Positions 18,138 through 26,809 of a DNA stretch of 64,000 nt are shown in pieces (position 1 is the first letter of the stretch; the number at the start of each line of letters is the position of its first letter). Where the stretch lies: positions 2,542,001 through 2,606,000 of the forward strand of contig OZ245729.1 in NCBI GenBank assembly GCA_965227215.1, read 5' to 3'. The notes beneath the pieces are model-generated. The model searched no databases and was not told where the DNA came from. It saw only the letters and a program-made list of their open reading frames with translations. The stretch comes from Gracilimonas sp965227215. Lineage in GTDB: Bacteria > Bacteroidota > Rhodothermia > Balneolales > Balneolaceae. The translations under genes and the position numbers were made by a program.

Positions 18138-19628
18138 CTAATTCTGTTGAAATTGCTTTAAACATCCCATCAATTCTTTTTGGAAAGCTTTGACCTCATC
18201 CAAATGGGTTCGTACCGATAAAACGGTTAACCGAAGCCAGTGCTTGTCCTCTATTCGAGTAGTCGAGAAAAAGACGTCACCCTTACTTAGAAGTGCCTTA
18301 TGGATCTTTTGATTCAATTCATCATAGTTCAAGTTTTGTGCGGAGCTTTTCAAAGTAGTCTTATCCGGCTCCCACCTAAACAGAATAGTTGTAAGATCCG
18401 GTTTATTGGAAACAGCCATGTTTGGAATATCCCTGAGCCAATTCCATAAATACTCGGTAAGTAAAAGCTTTTCATTCAGGGCATTTCGGAATGCATCTAT
18501 ACCGTGTAATTTTAGGGGAAGCCACATTCTCAAGCCTCTGAAATGTCTGCTTAATTCCGGTGATACTTCGGCGGGGGAGTAGAGTTTATCTGTGGTTGCT
18601 TTCGTATCCTGCATATAATTCGCACTATACTCATTAGATTTAATCAAAGTTTGAATGTCTTTGACAATAAGAGCCCCGGTTCCATAGGGTAAAAATAATC
18701 CTTTATGAGGGTCCAGAACAACCGAGTCGGCTTGTGAAATGCCTTCCAATCTCTTTTTAACCATTTCTGTTAACAAAAAGAATCCGCCATATGCAGCATC
18801 AACATGATACCAAATATTGAATTCTTTGGCGATTTCTCCTATTTGTTTTATGGGGTCAATAACACCTAAGTCTGTTGTGCCAGCTGATGCCACAATCATC
18901 CACGGATTTAAACCATCATCCAAATCAGATAATATCATTTCCCTCAACTCTTCTTCCTTCATTTGGAATTGATTGTTGAGGGGCACATATCGCTTTATAC
19001 ATTCTTGTAGCCCACAAATTTTTAATGCTTTAGCCACACAATGATGCGTTTGATCGCTCAAATAAACAACCGTATCAGGAATGTCTTTGGATGTTATATT
19101 AGCCGCTTCCCGGGCCGAATAAATAGCGGTTAAGTTTGCCATGCTGCCCCCGGAAGATAAGTAGCCTCCATAGTTGCCTGTGTATCCAATAAGCTCAGCC
19201 ATCCAGCGAATTAGTCTGTTTTCTAAAGCCACAGCTCCCGGCGAGGCATAGAAAACACCGGAATAACGATTTGTTAATGCACTCAAATAATCACCGAGCG
19301 CACTCGAAAAAATCCCACCTCCGGGTATATATCCAAAGTGCTTTCCGGACACCGGATTTAGCCCGGGAGGAATGACGTTTTCATCGATCAATTCCAGGAT
19401 ATCATCTAACTCTCCGGATTCTTCCTGTAAATGGCTATTCAGTATTTTACTAATATCCTCTTTGGAGTGTTGGACATAGGCTTTTTGCGAGTTAATGGAG
19501 GAATAAAATTTCTCTGCATAGCTTTTGAAGGCATCTAAATACATTTTTCTTTTGTCCCCGGCAGGCTCCAGAGATTCAGCATTTTCTTTTAGAGCCAATA
19601 ATTCTTTTTCGATCTTGCTTCGGGTCAT
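18138..19628 (-). CDS. PLP-dependent group II decarboxylase (aromatic/acidic amino acid type)
   Basis: A 496-residue pyridoxal-phosphate enzyme of the AADC/GadA superfamily. The Schiff-base lysine is K309 in LDPHKGLFLPYGTG. The cofactor-binding Asp is in HVDAAYGG (275-282), SSGGSMAN (158-165) binds phosphate, and DQTHHCVAK carries the ring-stacking His. The full length matches the family. The substrate (tyrosine, tryptophan, DOPA, glutamate or cysteine sulfinate) cannot be fixed by eye. It lies downstream of the cupredoxin gene with a terminator between, so it is likely a separate unit. Confidence 0.92.
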   Translation of the reverse strand: MTRSKIEKELLALKENAESLEPAGDKRKMYLDAFKSYAEKFYSSINSQKAYVQHSKEDISKILNSHLQEESGELDDILELIDENVIPPGLNPVSGKHFGYIPGGGIFSSALGDYLSALTNRYSGVFYASPGAVALENRLIRWMAELIGYTGNYGGYLSSGGSMANLTAIYSAREAANITSKDIPDTVVYLSDQTHHCVAKALKICGLQECIKRYVPLNNQFQMKEEELREMILSDLDDGLNPWMIVASAGTTDLGVIDPIKQIGEIAKEFNIWYHVDAAYGGFFLLTEMVKKRLEGISQADSVVLDPHKGLFLPYGTGALIVKDIQTLIKSNEYSANYMQDTKATTDKLYSPAEVSPELSRHFRGLRMWLPLKLHGIDAFRNALNEKLLLTEYLWNWLRDIPNMAVSNKPDLTTILFRWEPDKTTLKSSAQNLNYDELNQKIHKALLSKGDVFFSTTRIEDKHWLRLTVLSVRTHLDEVKAFQKELMGCLKQFQQN

Positions 19629-19690
19629 GTTACTGATCAGGTGTTAATTAATATTCAGAGAGCTTTGCAGACTATTCTTTTGATAATATA

Positions 19691-19723
19691 AAAAACCCCA
19701 ACACTTATCATGTGTTGGGGTTT
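19691..19723 (-). terminator. Rho-independent terminator after the cupredoxin gene
   Basis: A perfect 12-bp stem (19693-19704 with 19712-19723, arm AAACCCCAACAC) and a 7-nt loop. On the - strand the stem is followed by TTTTTT, so it ends transcription from the DUF4142-cupredoxin pair. Confidence 0.9.
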
Positions 19724-19773
19724 AATGCCTAACGGATCAGTGTTAGATGTTTCCACGGATGGAGTGTATGAGT

Positions 19774-20115
19774 TTAAAGATCTGAGATTTTAATTTGTCC
19801 TCGCATTACGGGATGAAGAGTACACACATACTGAAGCTCTTTTTTGTTGCCGCTTACACTAACTGTAAAATCATGGCCGGTTTGTAACACATTGGATTCA
19901 AACACCCCACTTTTATCATCAAAAACAGTATGGGCAACAATGTCTCTGTTGATCCATTTTACCGAATCACCCGGAGCTACGGTTATCATTGCAGGTTTAA
20001 ATTTCATTTGCTTAATCTCAATTACGTGTGTTTTATGTTTCTTCGCTGCGGATGACATGCATCCATTAAACGCAATGCTCAAAGCCAGAACCAGAATTAC
20101 TTTTGAAGTATACAT
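19774..20115 (-). CDS. Cupredoxin-like (plastocyanin/azurin-type) lipoprotein
   Basis: A 113-residue blue-copper-like protein. The lipobox-like NGC puts an acylated Cys at residue 19, so it is probably anchored in the envelope. The type 1 copper ligands are visible: H62 in IVAHTVFDD, C98 and H101 in VCTLHP, and M104. It follows the DUF4142 gene with a 4-nt gap. The family carries electrons or copper in the periplasm. Binding specificity is inferred from the intact ligand set. Confidence 0.9.
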   Translation of the reverse strand: MYTSKVILVLALSIAFNGCMSSAAKKHKTHVIEIKQMKFKPAMITVAPGDSVKWINRDIVAHTVFDDKSGVFESNVLQTGHDFTVSVSGNKKELQYVCTLHPVMRGQIKISDL

Positions 20116-20119
20116 TATT

Positions 20120-20656
20120 CTAATAGCTCAAATTCTTTCGCACTGATTCAGCATGCTCTAAATGTGTTTCCAACACCGGAAGAACCGTTTTTAATAGTGA
20201 TTTTAGCTCTTCATTGTTTGCATTGGGGATTAATACATTGCGTACCGCATCAATAACAGCTTTATGGTACTCCACTTCATTGGCAATGTAAGCCTGGTCA
20301 AAAGCCGTGCCGTTTTTTTCTTTTAATTGTTTAAGAACATCTTCGGAGTTACTTAGTAATTGTTTACTCAGAGAATTTTCTTGGGGCTTAACACCCAATT
20401 TTGTCACTAAATCAACAGCTTGGTTAATCACAGAGTTGTGATCGTTTAGCATGGTGTTGGCAAATCCCAGTATAGCTTTATTGCTACTTTTGTCTTTGGC
20501 AAGTTCAGCATAGGCAACATCAATTTTATTGGCAGCAACGGCAATTGCAGCAATTTCCGCGTCATTAAATGCTGGTAATTCCTTTTTCTGAGCAAATATA
20601 CTGCTGGTAAATATTGCGATTGTCAGCACAAGTAAGAGGTTTTTATTAAGATTCAT
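20120..20656 (-). CDS. DUF4142 (ferritin-like) periplasmic protein
   Basis: A 178-residue protein with a signal peptide (ending SIFAQ) and a helical domain matching DUF4142: FNDAEIAAIAVAANKIDVAYAEL, FANTMLNDHNSVINQ and VEYHKAVIDAV. The domain is predicted to be a four-helix, ferritin-like bundle, with His residues in helices that could bind metal. Coupling to a cupredoxin suggests copper or redox homeostasis in the periplasm, which is inference. In the ~220 nt upstream the motif ATGGGT/ACCCAT recurs three times, perhaps forming a leader hairpin. Confidence 0.85.
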   Translation of the reverse strand: MNLNKNLLLVLTIAIFTSSIFAQKKELPAFNDAEIAAIAVAANKIDVAYAELAKDKSSNKAILGFANTMLNDHNSVINQAVDLVTKLGVKPQENSLSKQLLSNSEDVLKQLKEKNGTAFDQAYIANEVEYHKAVIDAVRNVLIPNANNEELKSLLKTVLPVLETHLEHAESVRKNLSY

Positions 20657-20882
20657 AGCATGGGTTTTTTTGATTTGAATTCACCCATTTGATCTATCCA
20701 AGCCCTTATGGGTTACAAGATTTTTTAAGAAGTAAAAACGGTAAGCTTTAGGTATACGATAGCAACTGTCTATTGCGCACTTTTTTGGGAGGATTCAGAG
20801 GAGGAAAGAGTAGTCACATTCAGTGGAAGAGAACCGGCTTTATCTCCAAGAAGAGGACAAAGCCGTCTCGTATTTCAAGAAG

Positions 20883-21284
20883 TCATGAAACGTTTTTAAA
20901 GTCACTTTCTATGGAAGATAACTTTGCAAGGGTATAGGCAGCTGAGGCTATAACAAGATCGCGTACAGCAACATCTACATGATGCCACGAAATAAGTAAG
21001 CTTAGGGCTATTAATGCTAACCATGCGGTTACGATATAGGCACCAACTTCAGTTTTTGTAAAAACTAAAATACCGGCTATGATTTCAATTACTCCCACAA
21101 CCATCATGAATGTTGCCGGCTCAAAAGGTAACATTCCGGCTATCGGAGAAGAGATATAATTCGACCAATCTGTTAGTATATTCAAGAACTTATCTAACCC
21201 GGCAACTATAGGCACAAGGGTGAAAATTATTTTGAGTAGAGAGTGAAGTTTAGAAATTTCGACTACTTTTGTTTGATTATCCAT
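20883..21284 (-). CDS. DoxX-like small membrane protein
   Basis: A 133-residue protein with four membrane helices (about 15-35, 55-75, 78-98, 105-125). The LVPIVAGLDKFLNILTDW start and the PATFMMVVGVIEIIAGILVF helix resemble DoxX/DUF417-type proteins. It lies 226 nt upstream of the DUF4142-cupredoxin pair on the same strand and could belong to the same regulon. Function unknown. Confidence 0.7.
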   Translation of the reverse strand: MDNQTKVVEISKLHSLLKIIFTLVPIVAGLDKFLNILTDWSNYISSPIAGMLPFEPATFMMVVGVIEIIAGILVFTKTEVGAYIVTAWLALIALSLLISWHHVDVAVRDLVIASAAYTLAKLSSIESDFKNVS

Positions 21285-21547
21285 TGTATTGATTTAGTTA
21301 AAAGTTGTACCTGTTTGATTAAACCAAAGAATGAATGGTTACAGAATACTTTCTGAAATTGAATTGGTAAAACTTTCAGATTCTTATGCGTTACTTTACC
21401 GACCGCTGATAGGTGGTCGTTGCTTCATAAAAATGCATGCAAACAGTGTTATCCCTGTACTATTTATTCTTTATCTTATATGCTGTCAAAAGAACCATTT
21501 CAGCCTGCTTTGGGTTTTATAGCCAAAAGCAAAATCAACCAATATTT

Positions 21548-22237
21548 ATGAGTGAAAAAGTAAGATCCATGTTTGCCGATATCGCCGATGATTACGATCG
21601 GGTAAACAGCGTACTGTCTTTCGGTGTGCACCATGCATGGAGAAAAAAAGCAGTTCTGGAAAGTGGAGCTCATGAGGGCGATCACGTACTTGACTGTGCC
21701 ACCGGTACCGGTGATTTGGCGATCGAGTTTAAAAAAGCTGTGGGAGAATCCGGATATGTGATGGGAACCGATTTTTGTGCTCCCATGATTGAACCGGCCC
21801 CTGCAAAAGCAGAGAAAGCAGGCTTGGACATCGATTTCGAAGTGGCCGATGCGATGAATCTTCCCTATGAAGATGATAAATTTGATATCTCCAGCATTGC
21901 ATTCGGAATCCGAAATGTGGATGATCCGGTAGTTGCCCTTAAAGAATTGGCACGGGTAGTAAAACCCGGCGGAAGGGTAACCGTGCTGGAATTCGGGCAG
22001 CCCAAAGGATTGATGAAATACCCTTATGAGCTGTACAGCCAGCATATAATGCCGGCAATTGGTGGGTGGCTGAGTGGAAACCGGGAGGCTTATACCTATC
22101 TGCCACGAACAAGTGCAGAATTCCCCGCCGGTGATAATTTTTTAGCTCTTATGAATGAATCGGGTGCCTTTAAGGAAAAACGAGCTGTTAAGCTAACCGG
22201 TGGCATTGCATACGTTTATGTAGGAGTGGTTCAATAA
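21548..22237 (+). CDS. menG: Demethylmenaquinone methyltransferase
   Basis: A 229-residue SAM-dependent methyltransferase of the UbiE/MenG family that adds the final C-methyl group to menaquinone. SAM motif I is DHVLDCATGTG (46-56), the family signature FGIRNVDDPVVALKEL follows, and YLPRTSAEFPAGDNF is in the C-terminal part. The frame is open from 21437, but ATG at 21548 (MSEKVRSMF) gives the normal family length. It begins a four-gene co-directional block with fabZ, panB and surE. Confidence 0.94.
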   Translation: MSEKVRSMFADIADDYDRVNSVLSFGVHHAWRKKAVLESGAHEGDHVLDCATGTGDLAIEFKKAVGESGYVMGTDFCAPMIEPAPAKAEKAGLDIDFEVADAMNLPYEDDKFDISSIAFGIRNVDDPVVALKELARVVKPGGRVTVLEFGQPKGLMKYPYELYSQHIMPAIGGWLSGNREAYTYLPRTSAEFPAGDNFLALMNESGAFKEKRAVKLTGGIAYVYVGVVQ

Positions 22238-22260
22238 TTGTATATTCTAAAATTCATTCA

Positions 22261-22333
22261 GCCCAATAAATCTCTAAAGCACTAAAAGAGATAAGGAATT
22301 ATAAGAATTCGTGATTTAGAGTTTTCGTAGCGG
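22261..22333. repeat. Inverted-repeat pair between menG and fabZ (empty copy)
   Basis: Left arm 22261-22288 contains AAATCTCTAAAGCACTAA; right arm 22310-22333 is its imperfect reverse complement (GTGATTTAGAGTTTTC). The same arm family bounds the GxxExxY gene at 45162-45643 and the sdhA-sdhB spacer at 47581-47692. The centre is only about 21 nt and carries no ORF. Confidence 0.7.
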
Positions 22334-22355
22334 ATTAACAAACCAAACAATTTTT

Positions 22356-22793
22356 ATGAAGATAGAAGACATTAAAAAAGTACTCCCTCACCGGTATCCA
22401 TTTTTATTAGTTGATCGGGTGCTGGAAGTTGAAGAAGAAAAAATCAAAGCCCTTAAAAATGTAACGGCGAACGAAGAGTTTTTTAACGGACATTTCCCCG
22501 GCCAGCCCATCATGCCGGGTGTACTACAGGTAGAAGCATTGGCTCAGGCGGGAGCTATCATGCTGATGACTCAAAAAGCAGAAAATCCGGACGAGACGCT
22601 GATGGTGTTCACCGGAATCAACAACTGCAAGTTCAGGAGACAGGTAGTTCCCGGAGATCAGTTGATTCTGGAAGTTGAAATGGGCTCGATGCGCCGCAAT
22701 TTTGTAACTATGAAAGGCAAAGCCACCGTTGACGGTGAAGTAGCCTGTGAACTGGAAGCATCAGCAGCATTAGTTCCTAAGGACAAAGCATGA
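22356..22793 (+). CDS. fabZ: 3-hydroxyacyl-ACP dehydratase FabZ
   Basis: A 145-residue hot-dog-fold dehydratase of type II fatty acid synthesis. The catalytic His is H46 in FFNGHFPGQPIMPG and the catalytic Glu is E60 in LQVEALAQAG. The N-terminal LPHRYPFLLVDRV is family-typical. In many Bacteroidota fabZ is fused to lpxC; here it stands alone. Its stop overlaps the panB start in ATGA (22790-22793), so translation is coupled. Confidence 0.96.
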   Translation: MKIEDIKKVLPHRYPFLLVDRVLEVEEEKIKALKNVTANEEFFNGHFPGQPIMPGVLQVEALAQAGAIMLMTQKAENPDETLMVFTGINNCKFRRQVVPGDQLILEVEMGSMRRNFVTMKGKATVDGEVACELEASAALVPKDKA

Positions 22794-23620
22794 GCACTCA
22801 AAAAAGTTCAGACCGCCCGGTAAAAATTACCACTCAAACTGTGGTGGATATGAAGAGAAAAGGCGAAAAGATCTCCATGCTTACCGCCTACGATTTTACC
22901 ATGGCACAGATTATTGACCAGGCCGGAATAGAAATTATCCTTGTGGGTGATTCAGCCAGTAATGTAATGGCCGGACATGAAACCACGGTGCCTATGACGC
23001 TCGATCATATGATCTATCACACATCGTGTGTGGTTCGGGGAGTTGACCGGGCTTTGGTAATAGCTGATCTGCCTTTTATGAGTTATCAGGTGACCACCAA
23101 AGAAGCTTTGATTAGTGCCGGGCGCATGATGAAGGAAGCCGGGGCCCATGCCATTAAAATGGAGGGTGGTAAACCGATCATTAATTCGGTAAAGAAAATA
23201 GTGGAGGCCGGTATACCCGTAATGGGGCATCTGGGCTTGACTCCACAAAGCATCTATAAATTCGGAACCTATAAAGTTCGTGCCACGGAAGAGCAGGAAG
23301 CGGAAGAATTAATCCGGGATGCCAAGTTACTCGAAGAAGCCGGCTGCTTTTCCATCGTATTGGAGAAAATTCCTGCTAAACTTGCTGCCAGAGTTACCGA
23401 AGAGATCTCCATTCCTACTATTGGAATTGGAGCAGGAGCAGGTTGTGACGGTCAGGTACTTGTTATTCATGATATGCTCGGACTCAACAAGGAGTTTAAT
23501 CCTCGGTTCCTGAGAAGATATGCGGATTTAAATTCGGTGATGACCGACGCAGTTCAGAACTACATCAAAGACGTTAAAAGCAAAGACTTTCCAAACAAAG
23601 AAGAGCAATACGGCGGATGA
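22790..23620 (+). CDS. panB: 3-methyl-2-oxobutanoate hydroxymethyltransferase
   Basis: Ketopantoate hydroxymethyltransferase, the first committed step of pantothenate synthesis, using methylene-tetrahydrofolate. It is a 276-residue TIM barrel with the signature MLTAYDFTMAQIIDQAGI, the metal and substrate pocket ILVGDSASNVMAGHETTVPM, AIKMEGG, and the conserved PTIGIGAGAGCDGQVLV. It overlaps fabZ and surE by ATGA on both sides. Pantothenate-related genes coaBC and coaX lie elsewhere in the window. Confidence 0.96.
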   Translation: MSTQKSSDRPVKITTQTVVDMKRKGEKISMLTAYDFTMAQIIDQAGIEIILVGDSASNVMAGHETTVPMTLDHMIYHTSCVVRGVDRALVIADLPFMSYQVTTKEALISAGRMMKEAGAHAIKMEGGKPIINSVKKIVEAGIPVMGHLGLTPQSIYKFGTYKVRATEEQEAEELIRDAKLLEEAGCFSIVLEKIPAKLAARVTEEISIPTIGIGAGAGCDGQVLVIHDMLGLNKEFNPRFLRRYADLNSVMTDAVQNYIKDVKSKDFPNKEEQYGG

Positions 23621-24390
23621 GCGATTCAAACGAGCGACCTTTTATTTTAGTAAGCAATGACGATGGCATTTTTTCTCCCGGTATTAAAGCGCTCGCTGAA
23701 GTAGCTGCCGAATTCGGAGATGTGTACATCGTTGCACCGGATAAAGAGCAAAGTGCGGTTGGGCATTCTATAACCATTCAGGTTCCATTGAGAGCCAGTA
23801 AGTTCACCGTGGCTGATAAATTTGAAGGTGAGGCCGTAAATGGAACTCCGGCGGATTGTGTGAAACTGGCTCACGGCCAACTTTTAGATCGGAAACCGGA
23901 TTTAGTGGTGAGTGGAATCAATCACGGAAGCAATGCCGGAATCAATATCATGTATTCGGGAACCGTGAGTGCGGCAACCGAAGGAACAATTCTGGGATAC
24001 CCGTCTATTGCCGTCAGCTGTACGGATTTCAATGAGGATGCCAATCTCCGTGGATGTCAGGAAGCGGCACGACGCGTAATAAAGCATGTACTGAAGAATG
24101 GGCTACCACGAGGTGTTACCCTGAATGTAAACGCTCCTGCGGGCGAATTTACCGGCATCAAGTGGACACGGCAGGCTGATAGTCGCTATGTGGAAGAGTA
24201 TGAGAGCCGAACCGACCCATTTAATCGTGCTTACTACTGGTTGACCGGTAAATTCGAATTGCTGGATGAAGGAAAAGATTCGGATATCCATGTGCTTAAT
24301 GAAGGACTGGCTTCGGTTACGCCTATTCAGTACGATCTTACGGCTTATGATCTGTTAGAGGATAAAGAAGACAGCGATCTGCAAGAGTAG
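23617..24390 (+). CDS. surE: 5'/3'-nucleotidase SurE
   Basis: A 257-residue metal-dependent nucleoside 5'/3'-monophosphatase. The acidic metal site is ILVSNDDGIFSPG (D15, D16) and the conserved SGINHGSNAGINIMYSGTVSA block is intact. It shares ATGA with panB. The spacer after its stop holds a pair of GACGC-family palindromes. Confidence 0.96.
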   Translation: MSDSNERPFILVSNDDGIFSPGIKALAEVAAEFGDVYIVAPDKEQSAVGHSITIQVPLRASKFTVADKFEGEAVNGTPADCVKLAHGQLLDRKPDLVVSGINHGSNAGINIMYSGTVSAATEGTILGYPSIAVSCTDFNEDANLRGCQEAARRVIKHVLKNGLPRGVTLNVNAPAGEFTGIKWTRQADSRYVEEYESRTDPFNRAYYWLTGKFELLDEGKDSDIHVLNEGLASVTPIQYDLTAYDLLEDKEDSDLQE

Positions 24391-24433
24391 ACAAGCAAAT
24401 CAACCCAGCTCTGTAGAAGTGATAAACAAATTT

Positions 24434-24532
24434 GGTTCCGACGCAGAGCGTCAGAACCAGTTGTGAACCAGTCGTATTTTTAAAAAAGAACAGTACTCCA
24501 AATACCTCGTTCTGACGCTCCGCGTCGGAATG
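24434..24532. repeat. Inverted pair of GACGC-family palindromes after surE
   Basis: Copy 24434-24458 (GACGC-AGA-GCGTC core, outer GGTTC/GAACC) and copy 24508-24532 (GACGC-TCC-GCGTC core, outer CGTTC/GAATG) face each other in opposite orientation across 49 nt. Each copy can fold alone and the two can also pair. A half copy (GAGCGTCAGAACGG) is at 25392-25405, after the next gene. Confidence 0.75.
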
Positions 24533-24585
24533 TAGGATTTCATCCTAAATGCTAAACTTTGCCTGGAAACGAGAAAAATCTAGTG

Positions 24586-25374
24586 ATGAATAAACTATTC
24601 ATACCAATCTTATTGATTGTTTTAGCGAATTGTAGCAAACCAATTGAAGATGGAGCATTTGTGGGAGAATGGTATGTAGTTGGAATGGATCAAGAAAAGT
24701 CACACTGGACTATCGATAAAAGTGATGATGTTATTATGCGAAACAGATTCGGAGAGATTACCGGACAATATAAACTGAGGGACAGTTTTTTAGATCGGTA
24801 TTTTGGAGATGGCCCTTACTACTACTTAGTCTCTACAGATAAACAAGATACAATTGGAACTACTTGGGTAGAGATGGCAAATATAGATGATTATGATATA
24901 CCTGAAGATACAATTAGATTTTACCATTCTTTTGTAATGGTAAGAAATAAGAAGCCTCCGGTTTCAAATTTATCTAAACATGAAATTAGCGATTTTTTAA
25001 ATAATTCTTATTGGGAGTACACAAGAGATGACAGTACAAGAGTCGAGATATTTTTAACAGATTCGTTATTGGAGAATCAAAATAAAAGAGCGTATTTAAA
25101 TATGTCTGGTTGTATCGAATACGCATCTGATAAGGAGGAGTGGTTTCTAGATACCCTTACAAATAATATCGTTCTCCAATATTCTGTATATCATCATTTT
25201 GAACTATTATTAGTTAAAGAAATAAGTAAAGATAAAATGATAGTAGATCGTGATGATGTATACTGGTTCAATAGAAATTTATCAATAAATAAAACTCAAC
25301 CTTGGGATGACGAGAAATTTGAATTCATCCGCACTTATGAAGGAGATTTTAGCTCTCCTCCGTGTAGTTGGTGA
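24586..25374 (+). CDS. Lipoprotein of unknown function
   Basis: A 262-residue protein with a lipoprotein signal (LIVLANCSK, acylated Cys near residue 15). The mature part is rich in Asp, Trp and Tyr, with two similar segments that begin GEWYVVGM and SYWEYTRDD, which may be two lipocalin-like strands sets. I do not recognise a named family. The gene is clearly more AT-rich than surE or the hydrolase, so it may have been acquired. ATG at 24586 is chosen over the frame opening at 24559 because it places the signal at the N-terminus. Confidence 0.75.
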   Translation: MNKLFIPILLIVLANCSKPIEDGAFVGEWYVVGMDQEKSHWTIDKSDDVIMRNRFGEITGQYKLRDSFLDRYFGDGPYYYLVSTDKQDTIGTTWVEMANIDDYDIPEDTIRFYHSFVMVRNKKPPVSNLSKHEISDFLNNSYWEYTRDDSTRVEIFLTDSLLENQNKRAYLNMSGCIEYASDKEEWFLDTLTNNIVLQYSVYHHFELLLVKEISKDKMIVDRDDVYWFNRNLSINKTQPWDDEKFEFIRTYEGDFSSPPCSW

Positions 25375-25443
25375 GTGTAAGTAAATGTGCTGAGCGTCAG
25401 AACGGACAAAATACTCAGATCTGAAAAGAGTAGATAAACAAGA

Positions 25444-26295
25444 TCAATGCCCGTTTTTAGCCAATCTCTTCAACAAGTTCAGCCAAAATTTATCATAGAT
25501 TTTTTGGGATTCCTTATTCATCTGTAAATGCATTTGGGCTAAATGGGAAAGGGGAATCGTTTCGAGATGTTTTCCCCACTTGGCGCTTTCAACAGAAACA
25601 AAAGCGTCGTTTTCTCCTTCTTTGTCAAAAATCTGGTTATTCTGAAATTTCAACATGGGGTTGATAGAGAATTTGGTTCCCTTTCCAACAGCTGCGGAGT
25701 ATGAATAGTAGGCAACGCCATCGGCATCCGGATGGTCGGGATTAAAAACATCAGTTACATAGCCACAGGTAAGCTGTTCCAGCGACCCAAGGGCATCGCT
25801 TTTCGTTTTTGGATACATGTTATCGCCAAACCAATCAAACATTTCGCTCAGTTTTTCTGTAACCAACTCCGGAGCTTTCAACACCAAATCAGCCAGACTG
25901 GAACCGTGATGAGGGGTTGCAATGGTAGTCAGACTTTCCACCCTGTGAGCAATATCCAGTTTGGATAGAGCACAACGCATATCCAGTCCCCCCATGCTGT
26001 GAGAAACCACATTTACCTTATCACAACCAAACTCTTTGCAAAACTTTTCGATGAGAAGCACCCAGTTTTCAGCCCGTGTTTCGATTCGGGCATAAGGCAC
26101 AACATTGGGGGCGATGGCCGGAACCCCATGTGCACGAATGTCCATACATGGGTCGTGCATAGGACCCGATTTAATCACTGATCCAATAGCTCCGTAGCCG
26201 TGACACATAAACACCGGATACTTGAGCTGTACCATGTCGGGCTGCGGAAATTCTTTCAGTTCAAATCGTTTTAAAATGGTGGATCGGTCGGGCAT
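25444..26295 (-). CDS. Alpha/beta-hydrolase, triacylglycerol lipase-like
   Basis: A 283-residue hydrolase. The oxyanion segment is FMCHGYGAIG and the nucleophile elbow VVSHSMGGLD places Ser at residue 100 (SHSMG instead of GHSMG). ATPHHGSSLAD is a lipase family motif, and candidate acid and His lie in GENDAFVSVESAKWG and LSHLAQMH. No signal peptide, so it should be cytoplasmic or need another export route. It follows the TM protein gene with a 1-nt gap and is likely translated with it. Confidence 0.85.
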   Translation of the reverse strand: MPDRSTILKRFELKEFPQPDMVQLKYPVFMCHGYGAIGSVIKSGPMHDPCMDIRAHGVPAIAPNVVPYARIETRAENWVLLIEKFCKEFGCDKVNVVSHSMGGLDMRCALSKLDIAHRVESLTTIATPHHGSSLADLVLKAPELVTEKLSEMFDWFGDNMYPKTKSDALGSLEQLTCGYVTDVFNPDHPDADGVAYYSYSAAVGKGTKFSINPMLKFQNNQIFDKEGENDAFVSVESAKWGKHLETIPLSHLAQMHLQMNKESQKIYDKFWLNLLKRLAKNGH

Positions 26296-26296
26296 A

Positions 26297-26737
26297 TTAC
26301 TCGTTCGGGATGGCTAAACTGTCAAGTTCGGGATTAGTGGTTAAACGGATGGTCCTTAGAACGGTTCCCTGATCATAAATGTAAATATCCATATCATGAG
26401 AAGGGAAATGTACCTTGGCCGGAGCTTCCATATCATATTTGAACAAATCCTTATGTAAATCTACATGAAAAAGTGTTTTGGAAAATCTTGATGGTACTTC
26501 AATACGATAGGCCTTTCGGGTAAAGATGGTATCAATTTTTATGCTCGATACTCTGATATGTTCAGGTTTGATTTGGGCATCCCGAATGTGAACATTCAGC
26601 AATGAGTCGAGTTCACGGGTATTCTCAATTTGATAATTCTTGTAATCAGGTGAAGCGGCCAGAATAATCCCGCTTATGACACATGAAAGTACCAGCAAAA
26701 CTGTGACTAACTTCTTTCCGTTTTTCTTATCCAGCAT
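26297..26737 (-). CDS. Membrane-anchored protein of unknown function
   Basis: A 146-residue protein with one N-terminal membrane helix (about 9-28, LVTVLLVLSCVISGIILA) and a periplasmic domain of about 115 residues with IENTRELDSLLNVHIRDA and a beta-rich second half. Not recognised. It is the first gene of a pair with the lipase-like hydrolase, so it may help fold or localise that enzyme, but this is only inferred from the 1-nt gap. Confidence 0.7.
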   Translation of the reverse strand: MLDKKNGKKLVTVLLVLSCVISGIILAASPDYKNYQIENTRELDSLLNVHIRDAQIKPEHIRVSSIKIDTIFTRKAYRIEVPSRFSKTLFHVDLHKDLFKYDMEAPAKVHFPSHDMDIYIYDQGTVLRTIRLTTNPELDSLAIPNE

Positions 26738-26809
26738 AAACCGGGTTGGGTTCTTAACATCTTAGATTTACCTTAGGCTGAATCTATAAACTTCTGCCGA
26801 AAAAAAGAT

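Noticed and set aside
21331..21522. 63-codon + strand ORF before menG
   Set aside because: Low-complexity hydrophobic end, overlaps the menG leader, no family signal and no plausible start context.
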